DNA of 18,352 nucleotides. Origin: Teratosphaeria epicoccoides. Lineage: Eukaryota; Ascomycota; Dothideomycetes; Mycosphaerellales; Teratosphaeriaceae. Positions 1 to 8,640 of this stretch are shown here, one piece after another; position 1 is the first letter of the stretch; every line of letters begins with the position of its first letter. The translations under genes and the position numbers were made by a program. The notes below the pieces were generated by a model. It worked only from the letters and a program-made list of their open reading frames with translations, did no database searches and was not told the DNA's origin. The stretch is taken from assembly GCA_021401465.1 (NCBI GenBank), contig JADDMT010000279.1, positions 1-18,352 of the forward strand. The letters are read 5' to 3'.

Positions 1-2559
1 GGATTCTGTCTTCGTCTTCCTAATCCTCCTGTCTATTCATGTCGTCGCGGACAGCGAGTGCAGTTAGGTCGTAGACTAGCGCGTTCTTTAGGTCGTCCTG
101 AAATTCACTAGTCTATGTGACAGTCGTGGCCGCGAGTCAGTTAACTCCTAGCGTGCTATCGCTATTTTCCTAGAGAACAGCACGTTTCTCCTGCTTCACG
201 CCCTTCATGTAGTCCGTCTAGTAGCTAAGTGCATCGGCGCGTGCGTTATCGGTCCCCTTGTAATAGACAATCTTGCAGTTAAAACTAGAGAGCTCCTTAC
301 TCTACCAAACCTGTCGTCAGTTTAACTCTTTCGTCATTATGAAGTATCGCAAGTTCTCATAGTCTGTGTAGACCGTGACCTAGTGCTTAGAACCTTCTAA
401 GTAGACTCGCTAGGCCTTGTAGGCGTCTACTATAGCTAGAAGTTCTTTGTCATGGACGTTATATCGGAGTTTAGGTCTAGATAGTTTCCTTGAGTAGTAG
501 GCGACTAGCTGTAGTCGTCTACTCGGTCCTAGTTAACTTAAGCATGCCCCGAGTGCTACGTCGGAGGCATCTGTTTCGACTATGATAGGCTTATCTAGGT
601 CAAATACAAGTAAGATTAGCTAATCTGTGAATCGTCGCTTGAGTTCCTTGAAGGCATTCCGTTAGGCGTCGTCCTACACGAATAGTATATCCTTTGTAGT
701 AAGAGTCGTGAGTAGTGCTGTAATCTTCGAATAGTTTGCTACAAATCTTTAGTAGAAGTTAGCGAACCTAAGGAAGGACTATACTTCCTTAACATTAGTC
801 GGCGTAGGCTACTCTTTTACGACTTAGACTTTCTTAGTGTCTATCTTGATTCTATTCTATGCTACTACGTAGCTAAGGAATTGTACTTCCTGCTTGTGAA
901 ACTCGCTCTTCTAAGGCTTAACCTTTGACTAGTAATCCTGGAGTTTCTAAAGTACCTTGCGCACGTGAGTCCTATGTTCTTCGATCGTCCGTGAGTAGAC
1001 GAGGATGTCGTCTAGGTATACAACTACAAAGACGTCGAGGTACTCTTGTAGCACATTGTTAATAAATGCCTGCTATGTAGCTAGGGCATTTGTCAACCTA
1101 AATAGCATGACTATGTACTTATAGTGTCCGAACCTAGTTCGTAACGTAGTCTTCTATTCTTCGCCTTCCTTAATTCGAATTCGGTCATACGCTCTAGGTA
1201 TGTCGAACTTCGAGAACCACATTGCTCCTTGTAGGCAGTCCTGCAATTCCGAGAGCAAAGGAAGTAGATAACTATTCTTTATCGTGATGTCATTTAATCC
1301 ACAATAATCTACGTAGAGTCGCTAGTCATCTTCCCCCTTAGGCACAAACAGGATCGGATATCCGGCTAGGGACTACGACTCGCGGATAAAGCCTTTCCGG
1401 AGGTTGTCTTCTAGGTATTTCCGGAGAATCTCTAGTTTCGCCGCTAATAATAGGCGAATTAGTTGCTTCGTTAGTGTCTTGCTAGGGAGTAAGGGTATCC
1501 TATAGTCCTACTCCTAGTGTTCTGGCAGAGCTTCTTAGTCAGGTTCTTCCTCGAAAAGAGTAGCGAACTCTTTATACTTATCAGGAACTATGAATTCGAC
1601 TCTGACTTCCGTTTACGTTGCTTTGACCTATAGGACGTGCACTTCCTGTTCTAGATCCTTAATAGCGGCTACTATCTCGCTTGAAGTCATAGCACATATT
1701 TCGATCTTGCCTAGTAGGTCATGCACTATAGGTAGAGGTATCGATCTTAAGAGTTCCGGGAACTAGATCCTCTCATTCTTCTAGTCGATGTAGGGGTTAG
1801 CGTTTCTTAGCTATAGTAACCCTAGTACTACATCCGAGCCTAGTGACTCCGTGATGTTAAACTAGAGTATCTCTTAGTAGCGTCCTATCCGCAGAGGCAT
1901 CATCTCGGTCTCTTTGTTAACTACTCCTTAGTTGTACGTGACCGGCTTTCTATTAATCGCTTGTAGCGAGAAAGCATTCGTCTTCGCCTGTAGCTTTATC
2001 CTAGCTATCCTGGCAAACTTAGGCGTCATGAAGATTCTAGTACATCCTGAATCTATTAAGGCCCTAGCTAGCGTCTCGTTAATATGTACCTATACTCTAA
2101 GGTTGTCCGCGTATCTGGCGCTAATTGCGGCACATCGTTATAGCCCTGTCTAGTCTGTCCGTAGGTCTAATTCTAGCGGACCTCGTCGTTTCCCGAATAA
2201 CTGTCTTCACGGACTAGTTCAGGGATCGTACGGTCTTAGCTTCTTCTCTGAGCGTTACTGTTCTCTGGCCTAAGAGGTCGTTCTCGCCCTTGGCCTCGCT
2301 GTTCCTGCGCGTTTCTTGTGTACTCTATCTTTAAGTAGTAGACTTAGAGTTGTAGCGCTCGTGAAATCTGAATACCTTCGTAGGTTAGGTAGCCTCCCTA
2401 GGGTGTAAACTCTACCCTGAACGGTACAATTTCTTGGACAACTTTCTGATGCGCGTGAGGTTAAGCTACGACTAGTAGTCTCCTCAGGTGTCGTCGCATA
2501 CGGTCGGCTAGTTCGTTATACTGAAGCTAGTCGACGTGTTGTACTCTATTAATCCATGG
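1..2559 (-). pseudogene. pol: Gypsy pol remnant: protease, reverse transcriptase, RNase H
   Basis: Continues from gag. The aspartic protease shows ALIDSGCTR with the catalytic DSG at 2053-2045. The RT domain spans about 1500-900: a damaged version of the motif preceding YLDD lies near 1100 (VMLFRLTNALAT, where intact relatives have Pro-Phe-Gly and Ala-Pro), and the catalytic YLDD is at 1018-1007. The RT thumb/connection lies at about 830-660 (VKEV, SFLRFANFY). RNase H begins with IIVETDASDVALGACLS at about 600-545. Integrase would follow beyond position 1. Stops are mostly TAG with a few TAA. The element copies its RNA to DNA; this copy cannot make the protein. Confidence 0.88.
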
Positions 2560-4401
2560 GCAAGCTTAAGCCTACTAGTTCTGTATAATTCGGATAATAT
2601 CGAGCCTGATGTTATGCGGCGGCATGGCCTATCGCTCTATGCTCTTGTCTTCCTCGGAATCAGGAATAATGGCTTTGACAAGCTCGTAGTTGTCGTCCGA
2701 ACCTTCTTCTTCTTCTTCTAGCTCCTGTTGCCTTAGGACTGTCGCACTAGAAGGTGTACCCCTTAGCGCACAGATCAACTGTGCCTTGTTTTAGCTAGGG
2801 TACTATCCGGAACCATCTTTATCACTCATGTGAATTCGACAATCGTCGTCGTAGCACGTAGTCTAAGTAAGTGCGGCATAGTCCGGTTCTCGAGTAGCGG
2901 CGGCCTTTTGCTAAGGCGCCGTTGTTGTCGCGCAAGCCTGCTCTATCCTAGGCAGTTCCTGTCGTTGCTTCTTAGCAAAACACTCGCGGGCAAAGTGTCC
3001 TTTCTTTCTACAGTTATGGCACTCGAGATTACTCTTGTCGAATGGCTTCTTTAGACTATTCTAGGGAGGAGAGCCCTTCCGCGGCTTTCCTTAGGGTCTA
3101 TTCCTTAGACGCCCCTTAGTCGCATCTAACTCCATAGGTTAGAGACTGTAGTAATCGCTTCGCCATTTTAGTGCTAATCGTTAGACCTTATGGTTAGCCT
3201 GTGCTAGCTTGCGATTTCCATGTTGTCGTTCTTGCTGTCGTTCCTAGATGCGATTATCGATTCTAATCGCAAGATCGCTTATTTCCTTGAATGTCGTTAG
3301 TCGATCTCCTCAGGCGATTTCGTCTTTAACCGTCTCCTTTAGTCCCTAGTAGAACTAAGCGGCTAAAGCATTATCATTCTAGTCGACTCGAGCAGAGAGG
3401 GTCTAAAAGTCCGCGCGGTACTTAATAGCGGAACCCTTCTGCTAGATTCCTAGGAGAGCTCTCTAGGCCTCTTGTTGCTTATTACTAAGCCTAAACGCTT
3501 CGCGTAATGCCTTAAACAAAGACTTGTCTAAGTTAAGAATCTCCCTAGTTGTCGTCTTCCTAGCTTTAATGTTGCTAATGTGATCTAGATAATCTGTTAG
3601 ATGAGGCTAGATAAACTCGAACGCTAGTCCCTTTAGGTAAGAGACAATATACCTCATTCGCTTATGATATGTCGTAAACCATTCCGTATCTATGTTAAAT
3701 GCTAACTAGCATTGTAGGATAAACATCTTGACTTATAGGAAACACGGCTAGACCCCTGTTTAGAACACTACTATGTCTCTACGCCTGCCTGCTCGCTAGC
3801 CTACTATAGCCTTAGAAACGTGTATCGAGATACACATATGCACTTGTTAGCGCATCTCGTTCCTCTGCACGTAGTACTAGACGATGAACGGCTTGTTCAT
3901 TGTGCCATTTAAAGTGGCCAAGTTGTTGCGGGCTCCTACGATGACGTCGCCGAACTCGCCCCGTAGACGCTGTCTAAACTGTGGAGAGAACTCGTCGTAT
4001 AATAGCTCTATGTCGTATGTATTCCATAGGCCTTAGTAGAATGCCTAGGTGTACTAGTCTTCTGTCTTGTACTTAACATTAACCTTCTTTTAGCCTGACT
4101 AATTAGCGTCTTCTGTCTTTATCATAATGAAGACGACCTTCCTATTCCTTTTGCTCCTAAACACACGGACCCCCCTAAAACTCATCTAAGGGGCGTTAGG
4201 GGTCCCATTGTAACCGACGACGATTAGCCCGCTAAAGAAAAGCTCATGTACACCTAGCGGTCTAGTAAGTAGCACTCTAAACACCTTGTTTGTGATTAGG
4301 GGCGGTATACTGTCAGCCCGCTCCCTTGTCACGCGACTCGCTATGTCCTCCCCTTTAAAGATCTTCTTGAACGGCAGGATTTTGACGCGTCTAGTAAACA
4401 T
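2560..4401 (-). pseudogene. gag: Gypsy gag remnant with CCHC zinc knuckle
   Basis: One frame runs from an ATG at 4401 (an in-frame TGA lies just upstream) through many TAG codons. The fungal Gypsy capsid region lies at about 3200-3750, with phrases such as TEWFTTYHKRMRYIVSYLKG. The nucleocapsid knuckle CHNCRKKGHFAREC is at 3021-2980. It is followed by a short conserved linker of the type T-C-Y-D-D-D-C-x-I-H-x-S at about 2850, then a Glu-rich stretch near 2700. Gag packages the element RNA and forms the virus-like particle. The gag/pol boundary is placed arbitrarily in the Glu-rich linker, since the frame continues without a clear end. An ATG at 4125 is an alternative start. Non-functional as it stands. 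Confidence 0.8.
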
Positions 4402-4541
4402 GAAGTTAGTGACTAGTCGTCATATCTCAGGGTTAACTGCATACTCATTCCTATTCCGGGTTAGCCGCCTAGCGCAGCTGTCCTTATAGTTGTCGTGCTA
4501 GTCGATTATCTAGCAATTCTTGCTGTAGTAGGCTACTGCCT
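4402..4541. other. short leader between gag start and inverted repeat
   Basis: 140 bp with no gene. In the orientation of the left Gypsy element this should be the 5' leader, and a primer-binding site and 5' LTR should adjoin it. Instead it abuts the TGTCATGAG end of the 4542-5032 repeat, which in LTR terms is the wrong (U3) end. Read from the repeat into this leader, the minus strand begins AGGCAGTAGCC, which does not look like a primer-binding site starting with TGG. Confidence 0.5.
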
Positions 4542-4666
4542 TGTCATGAGTGTCAGGAGTACTGTCCGGAGTACTGTAGGATACAGGATCATGTAGGTCC
4601 TGAGTGCTATGAGTCATAGTACTGTCATAGGAGTACTATGAGTCATAGGCATAGTCATGGAAGAAA

Positions 4667-4800
4667 GGATCTGTCACGTGAGGACAGATCCCCGGATCTG
4701 TAGGGTTAGTCTACAGATCTATAGGCTTGCAAGGAAGAAGGGATCTGTCACGTGATGACAGACCCTTAGATCTGTAGGGTTAGTCTACAGATCTACAGAC
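4667..4800. repeat. two 74-bp tandem units with CACGTG palindromes
   Basis: Units begin with GGATCTGTCACGTGA at 4667 and 4741; the second is incomplete. Each has a CACGTG palindrome (4675-4680 and 4749-4754) and inverted AGATCTGT/ACAGATCT arms that could fold as hairpins. It lies in what would be the U3 part of the LTR, upstream of the TATA box, so it may be an enhancer-like array bound by bHLH-type regulators. That role is inference only. The same array is present inverted in the right arm. Confidence 0.7.
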
Positions 4801-4855
4801 ACGGATCTGTCGGGTCTGTCGACAGATCTAACAGAGCTGCTCTGTCGCTCTCTAG

Positions 4856-4861
4856 TATATA
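4856..4861 (+). promoter_or_regulatory. TATA box of left LTR-like repeat
   Basis: TATATA within CTAGTATATAGGGATGG, about 315 bp into the 450-bp repeat, with an R/U5-sized segment of about 130 bp after it. Position and context fit an LTR promoter firing toward the interior. Confidence 0.5.
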
Positions 4862-4947
4862 GGGATGGCTTTAGGACAGGCAGTTAGGAGCTTCGTGCTT
4901 AATCTCAATTTAATCCTCTCTTGCTTAGAGGAGAGTCAGTTACAAGG

Positions 4948-5103
4948 TCAACTGCTATTGTCGATATTCTTCACAGCTCCCGAGTCTAACACCTGGTCAC
5001 CTTCCTGCTATCGGCACCTACCCTTATGACATGCCTGACATGGGCACATCTTAAGCGGGCTGTCGATGCCACAATTAGCGCATTAAGCGACTATGCTAGC
5101 CAT
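4948..5103 (-). pseudogene. small Cys-rich ORF crossing inner edge of left repeat arm
   Basis: From ATG at 5103 to TGA at 4948, a 51-codon frame with two TAG codons reads through a cysteine cluster, CANCG then CPCQACHKGRC, and ends inside the repeat. The spacing resembles a small zinc-binding finger, loosely like MYND fingers but without a full match. The right arm has a related outward-facing frame that shares CHKGRC and everything downstream. It may be a real small gene, the last exon of a longer one, or chance. Confidence 0.3.
4994..5008 (+). other. possible primer-binding site
   Basis: TGGTCACCTTCCTGC starts 2 nt after the CTAACA end of the LTR-like block. Primer-binding sites typically begin TGG, complementary to a tRNA CCA end, and lie just inside the 5' LTR. 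The tRNA was not identified. The right arm has TGGTTACCTTCCTGC at 16611-16597 (minus). Confidence 0.35.
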
Positions 5104-5952
5104 TGTCTCGAATAGTAAGATAGAGGGTTAATTGATGTTACTACTACTTGTGTGTATCAGGCAAGTCTTCGAAGTTAGTTAATGTAATTAGTAAAGAGTT
5201 AAAGTAGAAGAGCAGTAGTAGATATAGATATCTCTTGCTGCTAATTGCACGTGCTGCCGCCTAGCTAGCGCATATGAGGCCCTCGTAACTGCCGTCTAGA
5301 TTAGTTAGCTACTACGTGCCGCTATGTGCTACATGCAGGTAGTTATCGCTCTTAACAAAGAAGCAGCAAACATGGCGACATCCATCCTATGTAGCTATGT
5401 CTGCCGAGTGCACATGCCGCTGTTAAGCTAGCGTTAGTGTGACTATGTCGCGGTTACTACTATTCCTAATGCCTCCGTATAGTAGTAGATAAGGTCCGTA
5501 GGTCATAACCACGAGGATCATTTTTTACTACCTTTCAAGGCAGAATCGCCTGATATCGTGCCTTCTTCATTTAGTCATGTGCCTAGGCAGCAGTGTGTGA
5601 TATTCAACCGAATCTGTAACAGCGTCGCGTGCCTTCCGTTTCTAGCCATTTTTCAGGCAGTAGCGTCATGTGCCTTCTATTTCTAGTCATTTTTCAGGCA
5701 GAAGCTAATGATGTGACAATGCAACGTGTGCGGTTAGCGACCATGTAGAGCACATGACCTATAGCTGCTAAAATACAAAAGAAGCTTAGTACTCTAAACT
5801 TCTTTCTTTCAAACAACTACCTCATCTAGTACTCGGCTTCTTCTTTAGCATCTATATAGATACTAGCACACTAACAATACCACGGTATGTAAGCATTGTA
5901 TGCTTGTATAACGAGACTATAAACTGACGCGCTAGTAGAATCCAAACCTACT
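5104..5952. other. intergenic region upstream of the methyltransferase-like gene
   Basis: No convincing gene. It contains the 41-bp tandem duplication at 5622-5703, a pyrimidine-rich stretch at about 5795-5850, a TATA-like CTATATAGATA at 5852-5862, and a possible 5'UTR intron starting GTATGT near 5886 with a branch-like ACTGAC near 5923 and an AG soon after. The last three suggest a plus-strand promoter and leader for the gene starting at 5953. Confidence 0.45.
5622..5703. repeat. 41-bp tandem duplication
   Basis: Two adjacent 41-bp units at 5622-5662 and 5663-5703, each running from GCGTC to TTTTTCAGGCAG. A diverged partial third copy with GTGCCTTCTTCATTTAGTCATGTGCC lies near 5560-5590. Differences between the units are transitions of the RIP type or nearby changes. 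Confidence 0.7.
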
Positions 5953-7247
5953 ATGTCGACGAATCTGACCCTAGACCTAGAGCTAGCGATCGGTGTAGGT
6001 TCTAAGCACGCCAAGTTCGCGGCCGACTATGTCCGCGATACCGTCTAGGCATCAGAAGCCGCTGTTGCGCTATAGAAGGCATATCCGGACTTCGATGCCT
6101 ACAAGGATCTCGTTAACCATGCCCCTTAGGTAGAGCATTAAGCTAGGCACAAGGTGCTCGACGTCGCATGCGGCGGTAGCCTGATTAGGCTCCTAGCGAG
6201 TGCAAAGCTAGCTACGCTAGATAGTGTATACTTCCTAGACTTCTATGCTAAGATGCTAGATAAGAGCTAGTAGTATGTGTTATAGCTAGGCCTTAGAGGC
6301 AATACTATTACTAACTAATCTTTAGTACCATGCGGGACTACTAGGGAAGCGTGGACTCGCAGCGCTTCATCTAGGCGAGGCTCGGTCGTACCCCTACAGC
6401 TAGTATCAAGCAGGCTGCTAGATGCCCTAACGGCTTTTAGATAGTATTTGCAAAGGGCGTGCTAGAGATGTTCGAGCTACGGGTCTATTTAGGGCTAATC
6501 CGCTAGCTGCGCGAGCTAGTTAGTGACAACGGCTAGCTGATCTTAGATTAGAAGGAGCCTGCTCCTAGCTAGCAGCTACTCTTATACCGACCAAGCGAGG
6601 CTACTTCTATGGCCTATTAAGAGTACACTATAAGAGACTAGGCCTTATTGCTATCGCGTATTCAGAATGTTTAGCACCCTGCCCTACTAAGTCCTAGCTC
6701 TAACCGTCTAATCACGTAGTACACTATGATCGCTAGCTAGGACGAATTAGCGAGGGCGCGGAGATCTATGCTTGCTTTCTTCGCTAAGCCTAGTATAGCA
6801 AGTAAGGTGTCCCTCTACGCAGACTTTCTAACCTACTACCTAACGGATCAGTTAACTACTCTCTACGGCTTATTCGTCGAGCGAGCAAGAACCCGTGTCA
6901 GCTATCTAACCGCGGCGTTAGAGGTCAAAGTTGACATGGCGCGGCGTGAATAGCTTAATAGCAAGATCGGTAGTACTGCTCCTAGGCAGAGAGGTTTCTA
7001 GGTCGAGCTCTTATATACTCTCCTTATTAAGCCCATAGTTACGATATCTCTTAATCAAGTTAAACGGGAATTGTCGCGCATAGAGAGACGTGCGCTAGAA
7101 CGACAGGTAGCGAAGGCTCTATAGAAAGGGCAGTAAATGTGCGAGGTAGATAAGCTAGCTAGCTGCCTAGACGCTAGCTAGCAGAGAGATGTGCATGCGA
7201 TGAGAGACTTTCGGCTAGTAGCACTAACTGCTAATCCTGCGGCATGA
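5953..7247 (+). pseudogene. SAM-dependent methyltransferase-like protein, RIP-degraded
   Basis: From ATG 5953 the frame reads MSTNLTLDLELAIGVGSKHA and reaches KVLDVACGGS at codons 67-76. This matches motif I (VLDVACGTG) of class I SAM methyltransferases. About 20 residues later, YFLDFYAKMLDK resembles the acidic-loop region after motif I. The frame shifts between 6318 and about 6430 (intron or indel). It then continues with IVFAKGVLEMF, a helix, and LRELVSDNGxLILD, which fits the later methyltransferase strands (the step usually written LxPGGxLLL). It runs on as a long helical, charged tail to a TGA at 7245-7247, about 430 codons in all. Most internal stops are TAG. The substrate cannot be told; protein, small-molecule or nucleic-acid methylation are all open. 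I see no DNA-methyltransferase catalytic motif (PC or NPPY). Confidence 0.6.
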
Positions 7248-7679
7248 CTAATAAGTAGTTATGCACATAGGTAGAAGACCTACTTCTAGCTGTAGTAGGC
7301 GGCAATTCATGACTTTCTTGAGAACTTACTAAGTATCTACCTCTTGGCGACGTGCCTGCTGTCGAAAAGAAGCTCGTAGCCGTCATTGCTAAACACGAGT
7401 TTCCCTTTCTCAAGGTTAGTAGCCGCGATTCTGACTAATCATACATACATATGCTAACTAGTTATGTTTCTAGCTCCTAGCTAAGCTTCGTAACAAGATC
7501 TACGAAGGAGTCATTATGTCGCCTACCCTGATTAGCATCATGTTCAACTACGGCATAGGTCAGCTAAGTAGCTAAGTCGTTAAGTCTACTAGCACTAGCT
7601 AGAAGAACTGCGTGCTAGGAGCCCTCCTTGCGGCGTGCTACCTTTATTAAGCTTACTAGTATAGCATTTGTTACACATG
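7248..7679. other. region between convergent genes
   Basis: Lies between the methyltransferase-like gene (plus) and the 3' end of the minus-strand transposase region. A plus-strand frame at about 7330-7440 reads LPLGDVPAVEKKLVAVIAK and could be a last exon of the upstream gene, but no clear splice sites link it. Nothing else was recognised. Confidence 0.35.
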
Positions 7680-8640
7680 TCATAATCGTTTGCGTTTGTT
7701 TCTCCTTAATTAGTCCTAAGTAGAGCTACTAGCGACGCCACGCTTGAGCGATAGCGGCCCTTCCTTGCTAGTAGCCGCAATATCGCGCTCTTTAGCTGTA
7801 TTCAGGCGATGTAGCTTATGTTTAGTTGCTACCCTAGACTCTTGTTCCTCCTAGTCCGCATTGTATATAAAGTTGTAGGTCTTAAAGTTAGCAGTGTTGT
7901 TAATGTACATGTCACATTAGCCGGAGGTGTCATATTAGTCTGTTAGCACAACATAGATGCTATAGTAGACGCTAGTAAGCCTGTAGATACAGCGACCTTA
8001 CAGAGTACCTTCCTATAGGCCGGAACGCATCGCTATGATTACTGTCATGCTATGAACATCGTCTGCTCTTCTAGCCGGATCTTTCGGCTAGAACAGGTCT
8101 ACGAACACACCTGTGTAGGTCGGACGTTTATTATGTGCCGGTATTATGTAGTTGTAGCTATCTACTATGACGCGCGATTTCTTGTCTCGGAAGGTTACGA
8201 CATACAACAGGCAAGTAGGCAGCCGGCCCTCGAAGGCGACGACTAGGTCGATTTGTCTATTAACGCTAGTAGTCTCATCCGTAACTAGCGGCACTTCGTA
8301 CTCCTAGACCTAGAGCTAGTCGTTACGGCGATTATCCTGGATTCCTTGCTAGTTCAGGGTACATCTAACGACGTCCGGCTTAGTTGCAGATGGATCGTCA
8401 GGATCCTTATAATGCATCTTCTAGCACTATACACTAGCATAGAAAGATACATCCAAATCGTCGACCTAATCCGGTCTTCCCTCGATCCTGTCAGGATCAA
8501 GACGCATTATATTCGACGTCGATGTTGTATTAGACGACGCCTAGCACTCTCTGACAAACACTGTAGTAGCATGACGGAAGTAAGGCCCTACCTCTAGCCC
8601 TATGTGTGCTACTACATTACAAACTGTCCTCTATATGTCT
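7680..8640 (-). pseudogene. C-terminal region of transposase, or a separate unrecognised gene
   Basis: About 310 codons in one frame, broken only by TAG/TAA, ending in a real-looking TGA at 7682-7680. It includes an unbroken stretch at 8294-8088 (VPLVTDETTSVNRQIDLVV and on). The last 25 residues are basic (LKRG ... RRNKRKRL), like a nuclear localisation signal. I lean to it being the C-terminal part of the transposase, because the first 80 residues follow the pattern of Plavaka C-termini. The link to the core near 8650 needs a frame change, so a separate gene is possible. Confidence 0.45.

Larger units (their letters stand above)
1..4401 (-). mobile_element. Ty3/Gypsy retrotransposon, partial, RIP-degraded
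   Basis: The minus strand carries a Gypsy element in the order gag, zinc knuckle, protease, reverse transcriptase, RNase H, with the 3' part (integrase, 3' LTR) beyond the left edge. The order and motifs are those of Ty3/Gypsy: CCHC knuckle at 2980-3021, DSG at 2045-2053, YLDD at 1007-1018, RNase H DAS at about 541-575. The frame is broken mainly by TAG and some TAA codons, with missense changes at positions that are normally invariant (for example Pro to Leu and Gly to Arg in the RT motif before YLDD), as expected of C-to-T mutation at CpA on both strands. No LTR in the right orientation is visible at its 5' end; at 4542 it abuts the outer end of the inverted repeat. Confidence 0.9.
4542..5032 (+). 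repeat. left arm of 491-bp inverted repeat (LTR-like, 450 bp, plus 41 bp)
   Basis: Matches the reverse complement of 16573-17063 over 491 bp with no gap. I counted 11 differences by eye, all CpA/TpA or TpG/TpA transitions. The outer 450 bp (4542-4991) begin TGTCATGAG and end CTAACA, the TG...CA form of an LTR. They contain a TATA box at about two thirds of the length, and are followed 2 nt later by TGGTCACC, a possible primer-binding site. The orientation of these signals is plus. It could instead be the terminal inverted repeat of a 12.5-kb element ending at 17063. Homology between the arms stops just after 5032. Confidence 0.9.

Noticed and set aside
1932..3054. Plus-strand open frames at 1932-2153, 2536-2721 and 2830-3054
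   Set aside because: They lie opposite clear gag-pol coding (protease, linker and zinc-knuckle region) on the minus strand and have no motifs.
8346..8597. Plus-strand open frame of 83 codons
   Set aside because: It overlaps the minus-strand C-terminal region of the transposase, which reads coherently; no motif on the plus strand.
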